DNA of 64,000 nucleotides from Glycine soja (GCF_004193775.1 NC_041011.1:11993656-12057655), one strand, 5' to 3'; shown: positions 35,141 to 48,925, counted from the stretch's first letter. Numbers and translations are program-made. The notes: generated from the letters alone by a model not told the origin.

Positions 35141-37667
35141 ATGGCTCGTATTCCAAACAAGATACAGGACATAAATGGATCCAAAGAAACCCTGAAACTT
35201 GTTGTCAGGATAACTGATCTTTGGTTTGTGGGAACGCCAGACAAGTCTGAGCAAGCTGAGATGGTTATAGTGGATTCCAATGTATCATTACTATTTTTTT
35301 ATTTTTGGTGGGTTTTGTCTTTTGTTAATTATTTTCCTAACTAACCATTTGTTACATTCTTTTCCATAACCAATGAGACCAAATTCATGCGATTTGTAAG
35401 CGAGACCAACTCAAGTCTTGGAAGTCAATTTTGAAAGAGAATTGCACTTATATGATGCACAATTTTAAAGTTGTCAAGAATGATGGTCAATACAGAGTTT
35501 GTGTGCAACCGTATAAATTAGTATTTACTGGAGTGACTATTCTTAGACAAACTAATTTGGGTAATGTGCCTTTAAGAATACACAATTTTATTCAATTTAT
35601 CAATATCATCGCTGGTGACTTTCAGCGTGGTCTGTTGGTAGGTTAGTCCAGCTATCCTTTTTCCTCTCATTTTAAAAAACTTTATTCCTAACATTGCAAC
35701 CATCTTTTTATAACATGTTTTCATGTTTTATCCTTCATTAGACATTATTGGTATCATTGATGAGGTCGCCTTCCAACAAGTTTCATCAAAGAGTACAAGG
35801 ATTGTTTTTAAACTAAAGGACTTAAGGTTGTGTCATTCATTTTGTTCCTTCATTTAAAATTGTGGTTGTATGTATGTTTACAAACTGCATAGTATATGGT
35901 TGACTGATATATTTTTATCATCTTTCCAATCTTATGTCCATCTTGGGTTATATAGTCATGTTCTGAGTTTCATTTGTTTATCATAGTGGCCAATTGCTAT
36001 CTTGCACTGTCTGGGAAGATTATTGCTTGCAGTTCTTGGAGTACTTAAATGAGTGTGAAAGTCAGGGACCAATAATTATTTTGTTGACCCATGCTAGAAT
36101 TAAAGAAGCCCTGGGTATTGTGTCATATGCAATTAGTCCATTATTCTGCTGCTTAAATGCCATCTTATGTTCCTCTTTTCCCATTTGTAGGATCCTACCC
36201 ACCAACCATAAGTAACTCTTTAAAAGCTTCAAAATTACATATAAATCAGCCAATGCTTGAAATTCAAGAATTCAAACAAAGGTATTGTGGTTTAAGGTTG
36301 CCTTGGTTTGATTATCTTTGTCATAGTCTTTCATATGAATTCTTTATGTCTAGGCTTACTGAATTATGCATTGAGGTCCACTCAGTTATGACACCTCACA
36401 GTCAAACAAGTTCATAACTTTTAGGTTCTAGCCAATTGTCACCAAAGGATGCATTTTTTTATAAGGGTGAGGCAAAGAGCCTTTCTCAGATTAACAACAT
36501 GTCAGAGGTACTGGTCTTATTTATGTTTTCTATTAATTCATCACACCAAACACTTACTCATCAATCCAATTACTGTGTTGTTTTTCCCAGGAAATAGTTT
36601 GTGTAACAGTTGGTACCATTACCAGAATTGTCATGGAAAATCATTCATGGTGTTATGCAACTTGCATCCAATATTACAAGAAAACTAATGTAGACACCAC
36701 TCCTTTCACATGCGCATGCGGCAAATATAATCAGCAAGCTGTGCTGACTTCATTAAGAGTATGTTTTTACTTTACATTTCTTTAATTTGCATGTCAATTT
36801 TACACTATTATTTATGATTCCAGGTGTAGACTTGAGGTCATGGTTAACCACGAGGAGGAATGCATGAAATTTCTGCTCTGGGATCGTGAATGCACTGAAT
36901 TAATTGGTCAATCAGCTGACGAAGTAAATAGGTTAAAGATAGCAGTAAGTTCCTAGATAATCAACCCTTTAGTCTAAATGTTATTTTATTTGGATTTTTT
37001 GCCCTGTGGTCAATGAATTCAACAATTAACCTATCTTACATGTTGTATGCAAGGATGGTGATGTTGATTTGAATGCTTCACCAAAAGCACTTGATAAGCT
37101 CCTGGGATATTCACTTGGTTTAAAGTGAAGGTTCAACCAAAGTTCAGGAATTTTGTTGTTCTAAAATACTCATCTGACTTAGATTTGATTAAGACCATAG
37201 TAGACTTACTACCCGATGTTGAGGTACTATTTTGTGACCCATATTTCAGCACTCATTGGGATACCCATATATTGTACTTATGTTCATTTGATTTTTTTGT
37301 TCCCAATCTGTTCCTATATATATGATGCAGGCATCTTGCAAGACCTATATCCCACTCCCCGATTCCAATGATCCTCCCCACTATGAGTCTGTCAGTGCAA
37401 AATCTGATATTCCAGATTTTAACTCATTTGTTGACACTATCACATTTTCCAACTACAACAATGTCAACTTTGAATGCAATAATTGCTCCATCTTTTATGC
37501 AGCAATCCCTATCTGCAATAGCAAATCATGATCCGCTTCTCAGATCCCCCGTTACACCAACAAAGCGACAAACACCTCAGGGATGTGACGATGAAGCATT
37601 GAGTTCTCAGATTTCACCTGCTCAATTTTCATCTAACAAATTAGGAAAGCATGCTAAAATTAAATGA
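35141..37667 (+). pseudogene. RPA70-like (DUF223/OB-fold) single-strand DNA-binding gene of the Helitron
   Basis: Exon-like blocks occur at about 35141-35281, 35369-35640, 35741-35829, 35985-36108, 36190-36287, 36593-36760, 36822-36945, 37054-37223 and 37330-37667. They encode an OB1 start (MARIPNKIQDINGSKETLKL), a KRDQLKSWKSILKENCTYMM segment, OB2 (LSCTVWEDYCLQFLEYLNEC, then GPIIILLTHARIKEALG), and a zinc-finger OB3 with FTCACGK. RPA1 homologues protect single-stranded DNA, and in Helitrons are thought to assist rolling-circle transposition. The frame does not join cleanly between the first two blocks, so I call it broken, although many splice-like borders remain. Confidence 0.65.
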
Positions 37668-38424
37668 AGGTGGTTACTTGCAAGATGTTCATACACTCTC
37701 TAAGGAGCCTCTTTTTGTGTAGTATGCCTGCCTACCATTCATGAAACCTTATCATATTTTGCCTTTGTGAATGTGGGATATATGGATTGCTTCTTATTCT
37801 ACATCTAAATTACTATGTGACTGTTATGCAAGTTAAATTGTATTTTGGATGCCCTGTCAAGTTAATTATAGAAGTTCATCACCAAATTGTGTTGGATTTG
37901 AAACCCATAACTATACATTAATTTATCATTTGGGTTGTTGTCATGTTCAAGACTGTTAAAATTGGTAAAATTTAATATATTGATTACCTCATAATTGAAA
38001 ACAAATCAGATAGGAAAAAGATACCTACAGATTTCGCAGAGATATCCTTATATGGTTTTTTATATATATTTAATTTGTGCAATCATACGCAACCAATAAA
38101 AAATTAGCCGTTTGCAACAGAATCTGACAAATAAATTGAGCAATGTTATATTTTAACAAAAACAAAAATTTAACTGAAAAAATTTTATGTTGACTATTTT
38201 GGTTAATACACCTTTTCAAAATGATAATTTCTATATTTAAAAAATCTACAAAGTCTGATAGCAGAATATGATAAACAAATTTATGGTTAGTTGGAAGTTT
38301 ATTGTAAAAAAAAGGCACAATGTTTCTAGGTGGAACACCTACTCCTACCATGCACAACACCTATCATATCAGCTTTTCTTTCAATGTCAACATCAACAAT
38401 CCAATGCCTATACATGCTTGTGTC

Positions 38425-38780
38425 ATTACCAAAATGTATAGTGCATTAAATGCAATAGCCTCATATGATTTTCCCTTTCCCTTATCTTCCTTCCTTTTGT
38501 TCCATGCTTTTCCAATCTCCATCTCCCACTTCATTCCAACGGCCCTTTGAACATGCAACTGCAGCAACAAGACATCATTACCAAAATGTATGGTGCATTA
38601 AATACCTGCCCATTATCTACTGTAGCTGCCTTTACCTATGCAGTAGCCTCATATCATTTGCCTTTTCCCTTATCTTCCTTCCTTTTGTTCCATGTTTTTC
38701 CAATCTTCATCTCCCACTTCATTCCAACAACCATCATTTATTGACCTTTGACCAGGCAACTGCAGCAACAAGACACATTA
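38425..38780. repeat. Tandem duplication at the start of the Helitron helicase gene
   Basis: Two imperfect units (about 38425-38577 and 38578-38780) share attaccaaaatgta, cttatcttccttccttttgt, cccacttcattccaac and caactgcagcaacaagaca. The second unit carries an extra ~40 bp near its start. The repeat lies just upstream of the first RepHel coding block, in the probable leader. Confidence 0.8.
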
Positions 38781-38785
38781 TCATA

Positions 38786-41700
38786 ATGGATGACCATGAA
38801 TATACAAAGAAGTCAAATGCAGCAAATGCTAGAATGAAGAGAAAACGTATCATGCAGCATAAACGCCATACCTATTTTTGGTTCCCGGTACAGCCAACTA
38901 TACACCCTACTCCACAAAACCAACTATACTCAGATGCAGATCTATGTTCAACTAACCTTGATATAAATAAAAGCACAAGTGCACATCATTTGGCTCCAGC
39001 CACAGAAGATCAGGGTAAGAAACTCAATATATCATTCAAAATAAAATATCAGCTTACATTACCTAATTACTATCTTTTAAAATGTTTTTACTCCGGTGAA
39101 ATATTTCTTCTATCAATTTATTTGTACAAACTCAATCAAATACAACCCTAATATTAAGACACATTGCAAAACTAATTGGGACTTGCATTCAATTAAAAAA
39201 CACATTCACACCCACTCCACGCTATTTTCAAACTATATTATTATAAGCAAAACATCGAAATTAAGTATAGGTAACAACATATGATTACTAACTCTATTTC
39301 ATTTATGGTTATATATTGCATTTAACTTTTAATTTATTCATGTTCCTAAGTGATTGATATTGATTCATTAGAGAATAGCAATTCTGATTCAGCAGAAGGT
39401 ACTACTAAAAAACTTCTCAAATCCAATTTGCTTCGCTGCATTATCATGTAATAGCTACATCTAACTACAACTTTCATAGAATTAGATTCTATTGCTTTTG
39501 TTGGGGATAAACATTGTCACATAAAAATTAATGATCCTGCTATTAACACACAAGGTAACAATTCTAGGTCAAACCATTTGTTCCCAACTTTAGATAAAAT
39601 TACAACTGACTCGTAAAACAATTTCAGGATACTCTGAACTTGGCGATCAAGTCATGCAATGTAGACATTGTAATGCAAAGATGTGGTATGATGAAAGAAT
39701 ATCAGAACATAAGGATAGCGCAAACCTAAAGTTCAACTTATGTTGTAGTGATTGTAAAGTTGAACTCCCATTATTACAAAATCCCCCCAAACATCTACAA
39801 CATCTTTTGTTTGATCATAATGTTGTTGATAGTAAGAATTATCAACAACATACACGAACATATAACATGATGTTTGCCTTTACTTCTGCCAGTATTAAGA
39901 TAGACAAATCAATTAATGATACAAGAGGACCTCCTACAATTAGAATTCAAGGACATCATCTCACAGGATAGGCAGCCTATTTACCAACGCCTGGAAAAGA
40001 ACCTAAATTTGCACAATTATATATCTTTGACACAGATAATGAAGTGCAAGATAGAATTAACGCCATGAGGTACTGATTCGTTATTTTTTTATTTCTTAAT
40101 TCCCATCTTTTTTACTAACAGTGGGTGCATTCTTGCTTTTTTTTCTTAATGTTCTCTGAATTTGGAATTTTTATGTCCTACTTTACAACCAACATTTTGA
40201 AATTGAAGCAAACATCATTTCAAGTTTAAGTCAAATGCTAGATAAACACAACACTCATGCAAAAGTTTTAGAATGACAAGAGATAGACTGACACAGAATG
40301 AAGTACATGATATCAGACTGAGATTGATTGCTAATCGTGAAAACGATGGTCGCATATATAATGTGCCTATTATTCCTGAAGTTACTACCCTTATTGTAGG
40401 TGATGTTGATACACATTCAAGATATTATTCTTGAGACTCGGGGTGGTCAATTACAAAGGATTGATGAATTGCATTCTAGCTATCTAGGTTTACAATACCC
40501 TCTATTGTTTCCTTATGGCAAAGATGGATATAGACCTGACATACTTCATCGTGCTACATCAACTGGAAAAAAAAGGAATCGTGTTACAATGAGAGAGTGG
40601 TTTGCTTTCAGACTACAATGTAGACCAAATGAAGCACAAACTTTGTTGCACTCTAGGAAACTATTTGAGCAATTTGTGGTTGAAAGATATACTATAGTTG
40701 AATCAGAAAGACTTTCCTTCATCGGAAACAATCAAAACAAACTTAGAGTTAACAAGTATTGCAGTTTGCAGGAGTCATTGGATACTGGTTCCACCAGAGG
40801 CCTGCATAAAGGTAAAAGGGTCATTTTACCTTCAACATTTGTTGGAAGCCCACGATACATGGATCAACTCTACTTTGATGGTATGGCCATATGCAGCCAT
40901 GTTGGTTTCCAAGATCTTTTTATTACTTTAACCTGTAATCCAAATTGGCCTGAAGTTCATAGATTACTAACACCATTAAATTAAAGTTTGAACAAATGCT
41001 TTCAGACCTGACAAAGAATCATCTACTAGGGAAAGTAGTTGCATGTAAGTTCCTCCAAATTGTTTTCAACCCTACTTACATGTACAATCTCTCTACTTTT
41101 ATTACTTTTATCCCGCCAAATAGTTTTATGATGATTTTTACAAGCTAAACAATTTGTTAATCTTTTTTTGCAGCTCATCTAACATCAAGTCTAAATTTTT
41201 ATATGCAACTTTCGATACTTAACACATGAGGGCAAAAAAACACTTTAATGGATGTTTATTAACATTTTTTTATTCCAGATATATATACAATAGAATTTCA
41301 AAAGCGAGGACTTCCTCATGTTCATTTATTGTTGTTTTTACATCCCAGCAATAAATATCCATCTTCAGATGATATTGATCAAATTATATCAGTAGAGATA
41401 CCTTCACAAGAAGATGACCCCGAACTATATACGTTAGTACAAAACCATATGGTTCATGGCCCATGCGGAATTCTACGAAAAGAATCTCCATGCATGAAAG
41501 AAGGAAAGTATAGCCGTTTCAATCCTAAAATGTTTCAGCCTCATACTCTTCTAGACGCAGATGGTTATCCAGTCTATCGCAGAAGAGACAATGGTCAAAC
41601 AATTTTCAAGAATGGAGTTATAATTGATAACAGATATATTGTACCTTACAATCCAAAATTACTGAGAAAATACCAAGCACATATCAATATTGAATGGTGT

Positions 41701-44700
41701 AACCAAAACACTTCTATCAAATATTTGTTCAAGTATGTAAACAAGGGATATGATAGAGTTACTGCTGTTATAGTTCATGATGAAAATGATGCAACCTTGC
41801 ATGTTGCAAGCCATCATGATGAGATCAAAGAATATCTCTTAATTTGTAATATCTAATTTATATCAGCTATATCATTTTTAATTGATGGTTGTCTTAATAA
41901 CAGATACATTTCTCCCAGTGAAGCTACTTGGAGGATCTTTGGTTTTCCAATTCATGGCAGGAAGCCTGCTTTTGAAAGACTACATTTCCACCTTCCAGGA
42001 CAACATTTTGTTTTTTACCAAGACCATGATGATATTGACGATGTTCTATCTAAGTCAAGGATCTCTTATTCAAAGTTTATTTCTTGGATGAACACTAATA
42101 AAAGCTTTCCTGAAACAAGAAATCTTACTTATGCTAAATTTGTTTCTAAGTTTGTCTATGATCGCAGAAAAAGATACTGGAAACTTAGGAAAAAAGGATA
42201 CACTATCGGGAGGCTAATATGGGTTGCACCAACTACAGGAGTTCTATTTAAGGATGATGCTTACTATTTGCAAAGGCCCTTCCTCATTTGAGGATATCAG
42301 AACAGTTGCTAAAGTTCAATATCCTACATTTAGATAAGCATGCTTTGCCATGGGTTTTTTTACAAGATGATCAAGAATTTGTAGAAGCAATCAAAGATGC
42401 AAAAGACTGGGGTACAACACATTATTTGAGAAAACTATTTGTTTTGATGCTTTTAACAGGTACTATGAACAAACCTGAAGAAGTATGACAATAAACTTGG
42501 CATTGGTTTGCTGATGACATTGGATATCATCTAAGAAAATCAACAGGCAATGCTGGTCAGTACAATCATATTTTTATATCAATTCTCATGAATAATAATC
42601 ATGATCTAACCAAATACTTCTTGCCTATTAGAGATTCATCTTAATGACAAACATTTGAAAAATTTGACATTGCGTGAAATTGAACAACTGTTGCAAGCCA
42701 ATCAAAAGACACTTAGAGACTATCCTTCATTACCATTCCCTGAAGAAGAAAATTGGGCAAACAAACTAGGCAATAGTCTAATATTATCAGAACTCAACTT
42801 CAATACTGATGAGCTAAAATCAGAATTTCTACATCTTTTTGCTAAAATGACAAGTAATGTACCTAACCATATGTTATCCCTATATTTGACCAACAAACAT
42901 TGAATACGCTACTTACAACATATAGAAAACAAAAAACAATTATATACTTGACTACATTTCCTTTACTTTTAAATTTTTAATATTTTTAATTGATTATACT
43001 TTGATCACTCATAAAATGCATATCTATAACTACAGATCAGCAAGCATCAATTTTCAACAAAATTATTCAAGCTGTCAAGAAAGAAGAAGGTTGCATGTTT
43101 TTCTTATACAGATATGGAGGTACAGGAAAAACATTCATCTGGAAAACACTAGCAAGTTCATTAAGAGCAAACAAGAAAATTGTTATTATGGTTGCTTCTA
43201 GCGGCATAGCTTCTTTATTATTGCCTGGAGGCAGAACTGCACACTCCAAATTCAAGATCCCTGTTCCTATTTTTGAAGACTCAACATGTAATATACACCA
43301 AGGAAGTCAACTAGCTGAATTATTAAATGAAGCCAGTCTAATCATCTGGGATGAAGCACCCATGACTCACAAATTATGTTTTGAAGCACTTGATAAAAGT
43401 TTGAGAGATATCATAAAAGGCAAATCAAGTTCAGATCATATCATTGGAGGTAAGGTCATTGTGTTAGGTGGTGATTTTCGACAAATCCTACCAGTCATTC
43501 CTAGAGGCAGCCGCTCTGACATTGTTCATGCAACAATAAATTCTTCTTATCTATGGGATAACTGCCAAGTATTAATTCTTTCAAAAACAATATGCATTTA
43601 CAAAGCAACATGCAACCAACAGATAAGGAAGAAACTGCCAAATTTGCATAGTGGATTTTAGACATTGGAGATGGAATTATTGGACATCCAAATGATGGTT
43701 ATGCCACAGTCGAAATCCCACAAGACCTACTGATCACAGAATATGATGACCCAATCCATGCTAGAGTGAATTCTACATTTCCAGATTTATGCCAATACCA
43801 CAACAACACATAATTCTTCCAATCTAGAGCTATCTAGCTTCAACAAATGAAATAGTACAACTAGTCAACGATTACATACTATCATTGATTTCAGGTAATG
43901 ACAATATTGCTTTCAAAATCAGGTTAATCATAACCTAACCCACTCCACTTCACTTATTTAGATATCAATTATATGTCACTATTTGTACGCTTGATTAACA
44001 TTTGATTTACAATTGTGCAAAACTAGCATCAATGTTTTATCTATCTATTCATTTAATTTATATTTATCTTTTTCTTTGATTAATTACTAACATGACCATA
44101 GGTGAACATATGGAATATCTAAGTTCCGACTCAGTAGACAAATTAGAAACCATAGAAAGTTGTCATTTCAGCTCATTAACTACTGAATTTCTTAATTCAT
44201 TGACAACATCTGGCATGCCCAATCATTCTATCAAACTTAAGATTGGGTCACCCATTATGTTGTTAAGAAACTTAGATCAAACTCAAGGGCTTTGTAATGG
44301 CACTAGATTAATTGTTACAAGACTAGCCAACCATGTGATTGCAGCTGAAATTATTTCTGGAAAAAATATAGGACACAAAGTATATATTCCCAGAATGTCT
44401 ATGTCCCCATCTCAATTGCCATGGCCCTTTAAGCTTTTAAGGAGACAGTTTCCAATAATGCTCTTTTATGCAATGACAATTAATAAGTCTCAAGGACAAT
44501 CACTATCTACTACTGGACTTTACTTACCTAAACTGGTGTTTAGCCATGACCAATTATATGTTGCATTATCAAGAGTGAAATCAAAGAATGGATTAAAAGT
44601 TTTAATACATGATAAAGACAAAAAAAAGCTTGACCTCTACCACCAATGTGGTTTTCAAAGATGTTTTCAAAAATCTTACAAGGTGAATATAATAACTATA

Positions 44701-44706
44701 CACTAA
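38786..44706 (+). pseudogene. Helitron Rep/helicase (RepHel), multiply broken
   Basis: Coding blocks are an N-terminal basic segment (38786-39016), a zinc-binding region CRHCNAKMWYDER (39654 onward, in-frame TAG at 39969), a Helitron-like N domain (40400-40984, entered after a 1-nt frameshift near 40425), and the Rep nuclease with HUH residues HVH (41317-41325) and paired tyrosines in KYVNKGY (41731-41751). The helicase follows with Walker A YGGTGKTF (about 43114-43134), Walker B-like IIWDEAP, and GGDFRQILPV, then the C-terminal block 44098-44706 with [10 protein letters not shown] and YVALSRV. These enzymes nick, unwind and join DNA for rolling-circle transposition. Multiple stops and frame breaks make it inactive. 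Confidence 0.88.
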
Positions 44707-44885
44707 CAATTATCATTCCCTATTATGTTGTATTTATCACTAATTCATTTGCACTCTTATATGCAACTACATTTGACCTGATGTTAGCCTATAATTCTCA
44801 CCGAATGTTCTAAAACTACCCCTTTTATTGTACAAGAATATGTGGAGTTCAACATGTCCAAAAGTTCCTTAGTTTTTCCTTAGTC

Positions 44886-44956
44886 AATCAGCCCCACTAG
44901 GACTGAGACACGGCCCAAACTCCTACAAGAAGCAACAGTGGGGAATTTTCCACAGC
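44886..44956 (+). other. Nuclear insertion of plastid 16S rDNA (NUPT), ~70 bp
   Basis: The stretch contains gactgagacacggccc, ctccta, cagtggggaattttcc, in the order of the conserved 16S rRNA segment around position 300-370 (the gaattttcc ending is the plastid rather than plant mitochondrial form, from memory). The visible differences, such as ctaggac for ctgggac and ctacaagaagcaac for ctacgggaggcagc, are nearly all G to A. It is a fragment and not an rRNA gene. Confidence 0.75.
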
Positions 44957-45161
44957 TTACCTAGCCTTTAGTCATCAGCTCCCCTGTCATTAGGTTAGCA
45001 TTTTCTCTATATGTTATGGTATTGCATAGAACACTAATTACCAAACTAATTTAGTATTTAGTAATTTTTCCTTATTGTGCAAAAATAATCATCATTATTA
45101 GATGTTGATTATTTTAAAACTTAGTCATTACTTATACTTAAATAATCTAAAATTATACTAG

Positions 45162-45345
45162 CTTATCAATTTTACTGGAAATTCCAATATTCACAAATTA
45201 TTATCCTAATTCTATACATTTTCAACTTGGAATATTTAATACGCAAACACCACCTTATCAATTTTACTGGAAATTCCAATATTAAAAAATTATTATCCTA
45301 ATTCTATACGTTTTCAACATGGAATATTTAATACGCAAACCCAAC
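45162..45345. repeat. 92-bp tandem repeat, two units
   Basis: A unit beginning cttatcaattttactggaaa and ending tttaatacgcaaac starts at 45162 and again at 45254, with a few mismatches. Confidence 0.88.
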
Positions 45346-46294
45346 TTCTATAATAGATAGATAGTAGATTGATTTAAAATAGACAAATCTACTATTTAAT
45401 TTTTAGGAAGGAATTTGACTTATTGTTTTTCTATAACATTAGACAAAATTTTGATATGTATTTATTAGCATTGTATATCAAAATATCATATTAAATGGTT
45501 CAGGAAAAACAAGATATCAATTTTACTAATGGATTATTAAATCCTTATGATAAAATCTAAGTTCAAAACCTATGTTTTCTATTAATTATTTGTATGCATT
45601 ATATAAAATACATGCATATGCAGCACATAATTTAGCATCGTTAGCATAACTAACAATAATGATTAGACAAGTATATATTGAACACTTACTCTTTGATATA
45701 AATGTTTTCTTGCCCCCTTTAACAACATGTACAAGAAGCAATGAGTGGAGGCCTAAAGACAAAAATTACAAATAAGATAATTAATCTAGAAATTAAATAG
45801 AAAAGTCTAGACTCTTATTTCGAACTAGAGTTGTCAATCTTCTCTTGAATGGCGAGGCCCAACACACATAATTAAAAAAGAAAAACACAATAGTTGAATA
45901 TCTTTATTAGGCATGGTTAGAACCAACGAACAACAATATTGAAACTCGAATGGCCAACACCACTACTTATTTGACTTTTCAGTTCGAAACGCATCAAAGC
46001 ACTTGCACTACGAGTCTCTTCATTTCCTTATGTCTGGTCATTATAGTTGTCTTTTCAACTTCACAATCTTTTCACCGCACCTTAAGCTTCACATTTTCCC
46101 GTACTTTAAATCATGATTTAAGTTTCATAATGGTGAAGACTCATCGAACCACTCCAACAGCCGTCCCTTACACGCATTGGAAACCCAACTCACCATCATT
46201 TCAATACCTGCTTCCTCAATCATTCTCACCAGCCAAAATCCGTTTTTCACACTTGACTTCATCTGTAGCAATCAATCCACTATCCATTATCGCC

Positions 46295-47855
46295 ATGAGT
46301 TCGCAATCCTCCACTTCTTCCAGCGTTGTAAGTCCCTTCATAAACTCCTTTAACTTTTATTCCTATCAAAAGCGATGCCATTTTGTGAGGTCGAAGAAGG
46401 AGTAGGAGAAGAAGAACATGCCAGTAACCGCAACAGTTCTATCAAGTGGGGGCGGGAATTGTTAATGCAGCTTAAGTTTTTTGGTTTTTATGATGTTGGG
46501 TTTTTGTGCAAGCAAGAAACATTTGAACTTTGATTTGGTACCTTTGGTTATGGTTATTGGTATTGCTTTGTCTATGCTACGTTCTAGCGTGTTTGGAAAC
46601 CTGAAATTATGAATGAGATGTGGAAGTTATAACTATTTGATTCTTGGTAAACATGGAAATCCACATTTGGGATGTCGAACCAAACATCCCATTCTTTTGT
46701 TTCAACTTTGTTTGTGAATATATTTTTCTGATTCTTTTTGGTTACTCTCTCTACTCTGAGTTAAAAACATCCTAATTTGCATTTCCACATATACCACAAA
46801 TAATGCAATACTATGAATTATTGTTATGACTTCTTCGTTTTCTGAATTCCTTACATGTTATAACAAACCATCATTCATCCTAGACCATCATATTCATATA
46901 CTACATGTTTCTTTTTTTTAAAAAAACAGCTATATTGATTCCCGACAAATTTATACATTCATATTTATTCAGTAAGCTCTTCCATCATACAATATTCAAA
47001 TATAGGTACAACCTAGATTAATGGGAACAAACATAACATAACAATTTGTCACTCCATTCCACAACGACAGGGTAAGTTTATTAATCTATACAAGTATATT
47101 ATACTGTCTACATGAAAAAGAAAGTGATTTTCATTCTCATTCCCAACTCATTCACCTTACATCATTAATCATTTTTAATCTTGTTCTTGCAGAACGTCAT
47201 TGAAATACCCTCATTTTACCACCAACAATGGGCACCTCAATATCCATCAGTTGTCCTTTTCGCATACAATAGATGTAGTTATCCAATAAAGGTCAGGAAA
47301 TACCACAATAAATACTTCTTCGCTGAAGGATTAAAGTAGTTTAGAAAAGAATTAAACATTTACGTAGGTATCACCATTACTTACATTGCTTCTGGAAAAA
47401 ATTGGATCTTCAACGTACACTTCATGCCACCCCTCCATTATCAAACATGTGAAAGACCTCCAGCAACAAAATAACATATGTATGGACTGTAGATGTTAGT
47501 CAAGCTATGATCTTTGCCTCTTATCCATTGGTAAAACTCCATTCTATAATCAAACAATGTCATTTTTATTATCCTTAAATCGTATTACTCATTTACATCT
47601 CTAATCTAGGTACTCTCACCCACTGCTCTACCTTATCTTGATGCCTCAGCTCAACATATGACAATCCTCACAAATCATGGCCATCCTCTTCAATGGACAT
47701 TGACTGTCAACCATCCTGACATTGGTCAACAATGCATTACTAACCCATGGTATCAATTTTTGAGGAATAATGACTTCAGCCTTGGAGATGAGATCTCCTT
47801 TTACTTTAGGACTTTTCAAAGAGTATGGGAATTGATTATCAGAAAACAACAATGA
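46295..47855 (+). pseudogene. B3-domain protein pseudogene
   Basis: A short first exon (46295-46327, MSSQSSTSSSV) ends at a gtaagt donor; the next block starts after ttcttgcag at 47193. It encodes a B3-like half (YPSVVLFAYNRCSYPIKVRK ... YFFAEGLK), then a TAG stop near 47338, then KNWIFNVHF. A last block (about 47612-47855) carries a second B3-like C-terminus with PWYQFLRNNDFSLGDEISFY. B3 proteins are plant DNA-binding transcription factors. The internal stop and other breaks indicate a pseudogene, possibly Helitron cargo given its position. The family call rests on motif shape. Confidence 0.5.
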
Positions 47856-48925
47856 GATGATACCGATTCTGCTTAAAATTCATTGGCAAACTGTTGGGTT
47901 TGAATTCAGCACCCTAGCTTTAGCAACCACCATCTGTATTTAATCTTTTGCTTAGATAACCACCATCTTTAATTTACAACAAACATTTGCCATGTTTTTT
48001 TTTTTCAATCTTAAATCTTATGATCCAATTTTATCGTAATTATTCTGCTGTTTCTTTGTGAATAGACAGGAGATGATGATTGCTACGTTCATACCTATAA
48101 TTGCTATTTTTACCAATCATTAAATTAAATCTTAGGTGTAGGCTATAGTAATTAAATGAGTTAAAACTATTATTCCCAATTTAGGTGTAGGCTATAGTAA
48201 CACATAATACATGTTGGTTTATGTTAATAAATTTATTCCCAGACATGCTATAAAATATAAGTATAGACTATAGTGACACAATATGGTTGAATCCCATCCA
48301 AAATCTACACTAATATTATGTGTAGGTACAAATGTGTTTATTTCTACAGTTTTTATACCTACAGTGACACTTTGTCGCATTCCTTGTAGCATCTAATGCA
48401 TTTTTTTAAGAAAAATTAAAGTAATTAAAATCAAAGTAATTCTAATTTTGACATTTCAAATTTTCTGAAATTTTGAAACTCCTCATCCAAACACAGATAA
48501 TTATTCCATATTCAATCTAATAAAAAAGTATTATATATTAAAATTCACACAAAGAATAAATTTAAGAACAAATTTTGGTGTAATGGTTGAATTACATAAA
48601 GGTACATAGGTGTTGAATCCAAAATGCATTTTTTTGTGGTAATTACATTGAACCAATCTTTAACTACATAACTTGTACGTGGATTCGGATGACTGAGAGT
48701 CGACTCAGACCAGCATGTTCATTTTGGTTTTACAAATGCTTTGAACTTCTAAAACCTTTCAATTTCCTTTCATCTTCATTGACTGCAAATTGTTTTTCTT
48801 TCCCCTCGAAGAAGGGGGAATAGTAAGCTCTTTATCAACTTTAAACTAAGCGAACAAAGAAAATCAAAAGGGAAAATAATGTTACTTAAGCGCCATCAAT
48901 TCCTTGGTTAACCATTAAACTGGAG
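47856..48925. other. Unassigned sequence with a repeated aggtgtaggctatagtaa motif
   Basis: No gene is seen. The 18-mer aggtgtaggctatagtaa occurs at about 48135 and 48184, with a weaker version (agtatagactatagtgacac) near 48260 and an inverted tacctacagtgacac near 48356, suggesting the subterminal part of an unidentified transposon. Confidence 0.4.

Larger units (their letters stand above)
35141..44706 (+). mobile_element. Decayed Helitron (RPA-like gene and Rep/helicase)
   Basis: An RPA70-like gene (35141-37667) and a RepHel gene (38786-44706) lie in the same orientation, the gene pair of autonomous plant Helitrons. The HUH Rep motif (HVH), the paired tyrosines and the helicase Walker A are all present, but the frame is broken many times. 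I could not find convincing 5' TC and 3' hairpin-CTRR termini, so the true element is probably larger than the span given. A B3-domain pseudogene downstream may be cargo. Confidence 0.8.
44707..46294. other. Sequence downstream of the Helitron helicase; rDNA-like fragment and tandem repeat only
   Basis: Apart from the plastid rDNA-like piece (44886-44956) and the 92-bp tandem repeat (45162-45345), I see no supported gene. An open frame from 45950 overlaps the first exon of the B3-like pseudogene but has no recognised domain. Confidence 0.45.

Noticed and set aside
44886..44956. A 16S rRNA gene
   Set aside because: Only about 70 bp with several changes at highly conserved sites; it is an organelle DNA fragment.
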